Below are positions 56,551-64,000 of a DNA stretch of 64,000 nt, piece after piece. The notes beneath the pieces were generated by a model, which saw only the letters and a program-made list of their open reading frames with translations, ran no database searches and was not told the origin of the DNA. The translations under genes were made by a program, and so were the position numbers. Source of the stretch: Apostichopus japonicus (Eukaryota; Echinodermata; Holothuroidea; Aspidochirotida; Stichopodidae); assembly GCF_037975245.1 (NCBI RefSeq), contig NC_092573.1:11882501-11946500 (forward strand), in the 5' to 3' direction. The stretch's first letter is position 1. Every line of letters starts with the position of its first letter.

Positions 56551-58600
56551 GTATATAACTGACTTTGTTCCGTTCTTGTAGATACAATAGGGATATTCAA
56601 TATTCATTTCAAGTCACCTGTCACAATTGACGAGTGTTTTCAACAAGCCTTGCAATAAAATTTAAGTATGTGGCATGTTTGACGTATGCTTTCTGAATTA
56701 TATAAATAATGTAAGTTTTTTTGTATTTACTCAAGATTTCAAGAAGCATTCAATTCTACTATAGATAAGCAATTGCATTGGCAATGGAGAACGTGTACAA
56801 CTCAAGTACATAGGCCCATTGCTAGATGAAGTAAGTACATACTCTCACATAAACTCATAAATCCAGAGTATACGCCGTCAATTCAAACATTACCTTTAAT
56901 ACCCATTTTGAACCATCCAGTTTCTTGTAAAATTACAAGTACTTGTCAAAGCTCTTCATAACAGTTCTGTAGTTAACAAGAACTATAACATATTTTGTGC
57001 TCTTTGAATTGAAATCTCCTTTCCTCATTAACGATGTAGAAGAACTGCTCTTTTATGCTTCTACCTGTGTAAAATTGTTTTACATAGTCTTCATCTTCTG
57101 TGAAATGGATTTAAGATACGTGTGCACGTTTTTCTTTCTTTGTAAGTATATCACTTTCTGACATTTTCAATTCCGACAATGTTGTTCCTCTTGTACGTGA
57201 TAGTTACAAATATTAGTGACGACACAAATGAACAATATAAACAGGAGCAGGGACGTTGCTAGGGTCTTGTGGTCGGGGGGGGGAGGGGGAATGTAGCATC
57301 AATATTATACCAACTTGAGTCATAATTTTCCAACTTAGTGGATTCGTATGGAGGGGTGCCGTATGATAAGTAAGTAGAATTGTTGGTGACCAAACTGACC
57401 ATAATTATATGTTATTCAATTACAGCCACCCATTACTGTCTTAACAATTATTGATCAATTTGTTATCATATTTTGTATATATCCTCAGTATGTATTTGTT
57501 ACAAAGAATATTATGATAACACTGACAGATAGAAATCTTCTTTACTTCATTAGTAAAGGTGGCCTATACTGTAGGTTACATTATAGTTATACCCTTACTT
57601 GCGATACGAAGACAGTAAACACGTACCAAATCCCTTATTGAAATTCAAAATTTCGAAATATTCAGCTAAAGCGAACGCCAATTGGCCGTATTCAGACAAT
57701 TTTGATGTTGGTTTGTGGTATTTTCAACTTTTGAGTTGTACAAGTAGTTAGTAACAAGATGTGGGTTAATGTTAAGTTCGAATTTCGTCAAATCTTGTAA
57801 GCCTGATTAAGAATATTAGAAATAGCTTAATATTGTAGACTCAAAAAACAAAATGATCCTGTCAAGAGTGCTTATTTATCAGCTTATTTAATTTTAGAGA
57901 TGTTGCAAAGAAATAATTTCCCCACTATCATGTTTCTGACCACCGATTTTCTATATCTTAAAGATTCAAGTTAAAAAATGAGGGGGGGGGGAGGGACATC
58001 CATACACCCCCTGCAGCTACGTCCATGTAGAGGATTGATAAGTCATTCTGAATTTTTGAAAGACTTACAAGTAAAATAATAATGTTTTAATCATGTGAAT
58101 ACTAGAAGAATGAAAAATGGACGAAGTTTAAGAAAAAGTGTAACTGAGTTGAATAACTCATCTACTTCTTTAAAGCAGCATTTTGCGATTGTCCAAAATT
58201 TTTCCGTGTCTATCAAGTTTTTATCATAATACGATCACAAAAGACAAAACTAAGACCTTCTCATACTTTTTTCCCCACATCGAACGTTAATTAGCAAGTA
58301 ATTAAGGATATTATATGATTCTGAGAATTGTGCCTCCCTGACACAATCGACATTAGTATTTATCACATGCAGCTCTACAAACCGCCTTTTCAAATTCAAC
58401 CAATCAGTGAAGAGATGTTTATGTATGACTTGGAGCTTAAAATAGACTCAGTCATTGGCATGGTAATCCCTCAGCGTCTTTACCGTGAGTAAAGTGTACA
58501 CGCACGTAAGCCTACTGTACGTAGTAGCAAAGTATTTAGTGTCGTATAATTCCTACATGCACAAAATACTATAACCTGGTGACGAAGTGACAAAAGAATA
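56548..58600. other. Intergenic, no gene seen
   Basis: AT-rich. G-run repeat fragments near 57274-57290 (GGGACGTTGCTAGGG then poly-G) and an inverse-looking one near 57980-58025. No coding pattern. Confidence 0.5.
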
Positions 58601-58605
58601 AAACA

Positions 58606-58767
58606 ATGGAGAAGCACTCAAAAGGGAAATATAAATTTTTGAAGAACCTAACTTCACCTGAAAAGAGAAAATGGCGGAAAGCCCAGAAGAAAAAGTACCA
58701 CGACACCGTGTCCCTCTCGGGAATCAATGGGAAAGATGGAGCGAAGCGAAGAGGAATTTACATCTGA
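58606..58767 (+). CDS. Possible overlapping upstream ORF, 53 residues
   Basis: ATG in good context (A at -3, G at +4), ending TGA at 58767. Encodes a Lys-rich peptide (MEKHSKGKYKFLKN, KRKWRKAQKKKY). It overlaps the start of the main frame (58671) in another frame. It could be a regulatory uORF, or the true start of an alternative first exon; the main frame is preferred because it joins exon 2 in phase. Confidence 0.35.
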   Translation: MEKHSKGKYKFLKNLTSPEKRKWRKAQKKKYHDTVSLSGINGKDGAKRRGIYI

Positions 58768-60166
58768 AGAGTGATTCAGAAGTCGCTCGACTTCTACTCG
58801 ATAGGTAAGCAAAGGATATAATTGTTCGTTACATTTTTTGTTTACATGATTTAACGTTACTTCTCATTATCGGTGAGAGAAACTGAGACCGAACCTCTGC
58901 CTCCACTATTATTACATCAGTATCTAGTCTAGCCTAGGCCAGTATAGGGGCCTATACTAAGTCTATAGTACTACTAGTACTACAAGTATAGTGTACTTAA
59001 GCCTACTATTTACTAGCACAACCAAGGCCAGTTAGGCTAAACGCTCTTACTTTTCTTACTCTTTCTTCACAGTCATAGTCTTATCAAATTGCAACAAGTT
59101 TTTGTTCTTGATACAGTGCTAACTAACGTTCACGCCGACGCATAGATACTTTACACTAGACTATACAAGGCATGGGCTATGATGGCAGTAATTTCGTATG
59201 CAGTAGCCGAAATCACGAGGCCTACGTTCTGGCGGGTCCCGTTAGTTTCCTGCCCTAAATAATGTTTGTTTCCTCCCCTGAAAACGTTTCTTACCTCTGT
59301 ACCTCCTCAGTCATGGGGAGGAAATTATCGTTTTTCCAGGGAGGAAGCTGATGAAAGCATATTGGCTAGGCTATGTGGAAAGAATAACTTTAGTAGGCCT
59401 AGGGCCTAAGTGGAATAACTGTAGGAATTTCTTTTCATTTCTACCTTTTCTACAAATAAATAATAATAAATAATGTTTGTTTCCTCCCCTAAAAACGTTT
59501 CTAACCTCTGTACCTCCTCAATCATGGGGAGGAAATTATCGTTTTTCCAGGCAGGAAGCTGATGAAAGCATATTGGCTAGGCAATGTGGAAAGAATAAAT
59601 TTAGTAGGCCTAGGGCCTAAGTGGAATAACTGTAGGAATTTCTTTTCATTTCTACCTTTTCTACAAATATCTCTTCCCATATAGCCTAGCCAATTTGCCT
59701 CCCTTGAAAAATGTTTCTTTGATTGAAATCGTTATTTTCTCTCCTAAATCAAAAATTACAGTTACTTCAGTACCTAACTCTTTCTACGTAGCCTAGCCAA
59801 ATGTCTTCTTGCTTGAATTCCTCCCCTGAGAAACAATACTTTCCTCCCTGAGTGATAGTTTATTTTTGTGATTCTACTTTCAGGTTTACAAGAAATTTCT
59901 CAAAGTCTGCAGGCAGATGGACCTGTGTTCCTGTTATGGAAAAGAATAGTTACAAGTACATTCCGCAACTGATGAAGGACATATTTAGAAGGAGGCTTCA
60001 TGATGACAATTCTCAACTAGGACGTGTTGTTCTTGCCGAGGATGACCCAAGGCACATCTCTGGTACAATTCGCCAGAGCCAACCTCCATCAGTTTTACAG
60101 CTTCTTGCAAGCCATCATAGCAGTTTGGGACCAAGTTCTACTGTTGTAATGAGTCAAATCTATTAA
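58671..60166 (+). CDS. Two-exon hypothetical protein, 138 residues
   Basis: Join 58671-58804 and 59884-60166. Donor GATAG/GTAAGC, acceptor CTACTTTCAG, phase 2; AG plus G gives Arg and the frame is open from ATG to TAA. The N-terminal part reads LGNQWERWSEAKRNLHLKSD then SEVARLLLDRF, a short helical pattern with W, W and LLLD that I associate loosely with N-terminal regions of invertebrate zinc-finger or transposon-related proteins. The rest (MKDIFRRRLHDD, LASHHSSLGPSS) is unrecognised. The intron holds a tandem duplication, and the 3' coding end is itself duplicated. The exon pair may be only part of a longer gene or a TE remnant. Confidence 0.55.
59259..59669. repeat. Tandem duplication, 211-bp unit, intron of the small gene
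   Basis: 59259-59458 and 59470-59669 match almost base for base, from AATGTTTGTTTCCTCCCCT to CTACCTTTTCTACAAATA. Fewer than ten substitutions are visible, so the event is recent. Confidence 0.93.
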
Positions 60167-60365
60167 GTCTTCCTTGTATCAGCAAGTGATATCACTTTTA
60201 TGGGGTGGGGGAGGTGGGATGGAGTTGTTGCACAGCTTGTTGCAAGCCATCAGAGCAGCATGGGGCCTAGTTCTACTTTGTAATAAGTCAAATCTATTAA
60301 TCTTCCTCGCTTCAGCAAGTAATATTATTTGGGGGTGGGGGGAGGTTGGAGTGATTGAAACTTGC
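60098..60365. repeat. Tandem duplication, 135-bp unit, covering the end of the small CDS
   Basis: CAGCTTCTTGCAAGCCATCA at 60098 and CAGCTTGTTGCAAGCCATCA at 60233, and collinear through the stop codon and into the G-rich 3' sequence. The second copy keeps the same codon pattern (SHQSSMGPSST) before its own stop. Confidence 0.9.
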
Positions 60366-60562
60366 ATGTCTTCTACAACTTTGCAGTAATTTAAAAAGTG
60401 GTAGGGGTGAGGGGCTTCTTTTCTCAAAGTCATCAGTCATGCCAATTGGTCTAAATCATAATACATGTACTAGTTTGGAATCAGGTTTGGACTCAAAGAA
60501 CTACTCCTTTTTTTAATTTTTGTTGTTTAAAGATCAGCAGACTTATTCTAAGCACATTCATC

Positions 60563-60568
60563 AATAAA
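60563..60568 (+). terminator. Candidate poly(A) signal AATAAA of the small gene
   Basis: AATAAA about 400 bases after the stop at 60166, in an AT-rich setting. First such signal on this strand after the CDS. Confidence 0.45.
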
Positions 60569-60929
60569 AAATGAACACTTAATTGAACTTGTTATGTGTA
60601 TTGAAGCTTCTTAATGTCCATGTTTCAGAATAAATTAGCACATTAAATTGGAAGATTTTTCAGATTGAAGTAAGAACAGCAGTGAAAGAAACTGTGTGTT
60701 TATTCAAAGCCCTGAATGGTAAAGTTAAGGAACACAGAAAAATGGAGAAAAACCATGATCACGTCTTTCACAAAAAGAAAATGTAATACTAATAACATGT
60801 CTATAATCTTAGATGATAGTGAAAACAAGTCTATATTTGGCAAGAAATACAACTGATCAAGAAATGAAGAACTGAATACAAGTGAATGATTAAAGTCAAG
60901 GAAATAGAGAATATCTTTGACCCAAGATC

Positions 60930-61510
60930 ACTTTGACCTATGGAAACAATAGCAATCAAGTACTCTCCAGGGGCTACATGTTAAAATGTAACAGTTAACC
61001 AACTTCTCTTCTTGAGATATGGCATTAGCACTAATGGCCGTAAGCATAACAATGGAATTATCTAACCACCGAGTGTTATCAACATTTGCCATGAAACCAA
61101 CTTTCACTTCTTGAGATATGAACTATTGTCCTCAAAATGACCTTCATGGTTAACAAAATGTTTTACCTACTCACCAAGGGCCACCTATATAGCTAGTTTG
61201 AAGTTCAACCAACTTTCACTTCTTGATATTGTTTATAAGTTTTCAAGAGTTGAACATCTCTTGACCTAAAATGACCTTTAACCTCCATGAAAAAAAACAA
61301 TAGGGTTCATCTACTCACCAAGTGCTATCTACATAGTAAGTTGGATGTCAAACCAACTAGCACTTCTTGAGATACTGTTTTTACAAAGATTTAAAATGTT
61401 GACCTCAAATGACCTTTAAACTCGATGCAAAACAATTAGGATGATCTACTCTTCAAAGACTACCTACATACCAAGTTTGAATTCAAGCAACTTTTACTTC
61501 TTGAGATGTT
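60930..61510. repeat. Diverged tandem repeat, unit about 130 bp
   Basis: Four or so units share AAATGACCTTNA, CTACTCACCAAG, ACCAACTTTCACTTCTTGAG and GTTGACCTC-like blocks. Similar in style to the TTTGACCT-rich repeat at 22975-23690 but not the same sequence. Confidence 0.75.
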
Positions 61511-62035
61511 GAGTGTACATATATCAAGAGAGTGCGGGATGGGTTTCAAGCAGTTGCATTACCAGTTGTCGAGGCTGTTGAACATCTACATTACCAACCA
61601 TTGCCTAAGAAGAAAAGTGAAGAAAAGAAAGAGTATCATTTATTTTGCCTAAGTAACAATATCATTGCTTTGATGATAGACAGCACTGATTGATTGTGTC
61701 GCTTTGGGTGTTTAATATACATGTGATATTTGAAGATAGACATAAAATATATTGTTTGAACACTACACCAAGTACTACAAAGTGCACTGTTTTTCAAAAC
61801 TTGCTTTCAGACAAACTGTATTTTGCTTCCAAAAAGGTTTAGCAAATATAACCCTTTGATAATTGATGTCACTGTAAAATAACTATTTTCAGTATGACAA
61901 TCTAGCCAGCTACTTATGTTGCTAGTATTCTCTAATTGAGAGAGCCATCCTGTTATTACACTGAGGTTAGCTGTTTAAAGAATTACCAGCTGTTACTTTG
62001 CACCAAATCCCACAATTATGCATATTGAAACTTAC

Positions 62036-62189
62036 CCTTATATTTCCCATTCGCTCCTGCTGACGTTCTTCTACCTGCCTCCTAGCTGCAGCTGCTGTTA
62101 GCCGGGTTGTCCCGTTGTCTGGTGTTACCTGAGGCCTATCAACCTCTACTTCTGCCAGCCCTCCTTTGTGTTTCACCACCAGATGGTTG
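62036..62189 (-). CDS. Possible internal exon on the minus strand
   Basis: Reading the minus strand: acceptor CTACCTTCGTAG, then an open phase giving NHLVVKHKGGLAEVEVDRPQ, an Ala-rich helix (RLTAAAARRQVEERQQERM) and a strong donor AGG/GTAAGT. The coding look and donor are good, but I could not find phase-matched partner exons, so the gene is unproven. Confidence 0.3.
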
Positions 62190-62789
62190 CTACGAAGGTA
62201 GCAAAAGGTTACAAATTATAAACGTGTGTCGGGATCAGCTGCTAAAATGTATTGCTCTCATTTACTGGTGACATATGACTACATGCTATTTATCACTTTC
62301 ATGGAATGGTTGTACACTTTACTATAACATTTATAGAAGAGCAGACATTGCATGTTGCCCTAGGTTTCAGTTTCCCGACCTGTTAGTTTCCTACCCTGAA
62401 AATGTTAGTTTCCTCTCCTTAAAACGTTACTTTCCTCCCCTACATCAAGGTAGTAAACTATCGCATTCAGGTTAGGAAACTAACATGCTTGTTGAATGAA
62501 ACTAAAAAAAAAAGGGTTACTTATTACACTCATACATAATCATAAAAATCGCCTAAATAATCAATTACAATTACTTCAGTTTTGCAAAGCACTTGCTACA
62601 AAGCACTACTTAAATCTCCACATGGCCTAGCCAGTATGCCTCATTGCATTCCCTTATGAGAAACGTTACTTTCCTCTCCTGAAAAACGTTATTTTCTCCC
62701 ATGTTGTTAGAGGAGGAAACTAACGTTTTTCAAGAGAGGAAACTAACGGATCCGGAAACTAACGGACCCCATTGCGCTACACTCATAGC

Positions 62790-64000
62790 TACATCGATTT
62801 TAGTGCACAATTCACAGCGTGTACATAACGTTATTCAGGCCTTACCAATGTAAGTCACACACTAATAGGTCTGATTGTACTAAAGTAACTAGCCTATGTA
62901 ACACCTAGTAGAGTGATACAATATCGTTCTAGAGAATGTTACGTACCGATCGAGTTCTTGCTGGTTCAATGACTTTCTCTCTTATGTATCCTTGCTGCAA
63001 AGCAGGTTTTATTTAGGGCATCGTATGCAATGAGATATGCCGTAACTGTCCCTTCGCGCAGTACGTACATCTCCTCAGCTGATTTTTGTTTACTGTTTAC
63101 CTTGCTATTCAAAGTACCTTGTCCGTAATACATATTCACAAGGTTCCTTTTAGTGGGAGGTGTCTATCAAAGTCAAAGATTCAAAATACGAGCCAGAAAA
63201 TGTCATATTTTTTGCACTTTTCAGGAATAGTTTGAGTTGAAACTTTACAGTTAGCTTAGTTTACGTCATTGGTTTAGTGTCCTAGTGTTGTAAGATCTCG
63301 AGAAGCAACGCAAATTGCTGCTGTAATATAACATCAACTTGAAACATGAACGGAATGGAAAAACTAAAACATATATCGTTAAATTCATTCGTTGAAATCT
63401 TCAAAATGTTCGGAATCTATGTTACAAAAGTTTACATTTTGGGAAATTATTCTATTTGGAATGTGACAGTCTTTCATTTAAAGCAGCTGGGTGGGTGCCC
63501 AATAAAACCTCTCTCGTCATTAAAGTATAGACTTAGCCATTGTTGCGATAAGGCCGGCCTTCCAAAAGAACAAGACAAAGCAACTACAACATTTGATAGA
63601 TCCACTGCAGCTGGGAGTGCTAATATTATGGTCAGATGTCAAAGAAGCTCTTTCACATTTAATGCACGGACTGTTAAAATGCATTCTTCATTCTCTTTAC
63701 AGTTGCTGTCAAGAACAGCTATGCTAACACAACCATAATCTATGAAGGAGTCACAGGTTAGTCTACTCTACCAAATGGGTTATACTTTTTGGGTATTGGT
63801 CAGCACAGGTTATAATTTCACGACTCGATAGTACTGTATCAGATTTTATTAAGTTCACATCCCTATGCTGTCCAAGAATGTTCATCTTTTCGTCAGGAAA
63901 ACCTATATGACTTCAGAGTATGGTGGGAGTTGGAGAGATGGGGTTACATAAGGCAGTCACCATGAAATACGAATGCAAGTTCGAAAACTAGTCCCGCCAA
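62790..64000. other. No gene supported to the window end
   Basis: A 130-residue open frame at 63346-63738 has no recognised motif or splice partner. A 48-base minus-strand stretch at 62947-62994 has splice-like borders but is too short to trust. Otherwise nothing is seen. Confidence 0.4.

Larger units (their letters stand above)
59236..62772. mobile_element. Candidate DNA transposon with GTTAGTTTCC inverted ends
   Basis: Left edge GGGTCCCGTTAGTTTCC, right edge GGAAACTAACGGACCCC. Beyond the edges the subterminal parts align as inverted repeats with extra copies of TTTCCTC(C/T)CCTGAAAACGTT on both sides (59260-59340, and 62380-62470 plus 62640-62770). No clear target duplication was found. It would contain exon 2 of the small gene and the minus-strand exon candidate. 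Alternatively these are only scattered copies of one repeat. Confidence 0.45.

Noticed and set aside
62947-62994. 48-base minus-strand exon with TTTGCAG acceptor and GTACGT donor
   Set aside because: Its phase does not match the exon candidate at 62036-62189 and it is too short to judge alone.
63346-63738. 130-residue ORF near the window end
   Set aside because: No motif or splice partner seen. A first exon is possible, but the sequence alone does not support it.

Overview
The window is eukaryotic genomic DNA. It has short exons with canonical GT/AG introns, AT-rich introns, many microsatellites and many decayed transposable elements. The long run of one-exon EGF modules with phase-1 introns, plus SEA modules, fits a metazoan. 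I infer an invertebrate deuterostome, possibly an echinoderm such as a sea cucumber, but nothing in the window proves the species.

Positions 90-30009 (+) hold the 3' part of one large gene, 34 exons with an open frame throughout. Splicing by eye gives 4,916 coding bases, or 1,637 residues after the first split codon; the 5' end lies upstream. The product reads in order: 21 EGF modules, SEA1, two EGFs, SEA2, a Thr-rich linker, one atypical EGF, SEA3, one EGF split over two exons, a Pro-Ile-Val repeat stalk, one transmembrane helix and a cytoplasmic tail of about 140 residues. It is probably a cell-surface adhesion or receptor-like protein. Introns carry an 852-bp TAGA array, a TCA/TCG array, SINE copies, two MITE-like elements and a broken copy of one SEA exon.

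Positions 30010-58600 contain no convincing host gene. The region has two related LINE copies on the minus strand (32768-35755 and 43284-46375) with recognisable but broken reverse transcriptase. A candidate 12-kb CACTA-like element (36997-49067) has CACTG ends, a TA flank on each side and clustered TTAGTCGGT-type subterminal repeats. Nested in it are a 2.7-kb fold-back palindrome with 147-bp tandem arms, the second LINE copy and several minisatellites. At 54568-56505 lies a nearly perfect 373-bp tandem array whose unit carries a tRNA-like SINE head.

Positions 58600-64000 hold a small two-exon gene (58671-60166, +, 138 residues, function unknown) with an overlapping upstream ORF. Its intron and 3' end carry tandem duplications. 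The 59236-62772 interval is bounded by inverted GTTAGTTTCC-type repeats and may be another DNA transposon. One weak minus-strand exon candidate lies at 62036-62189.
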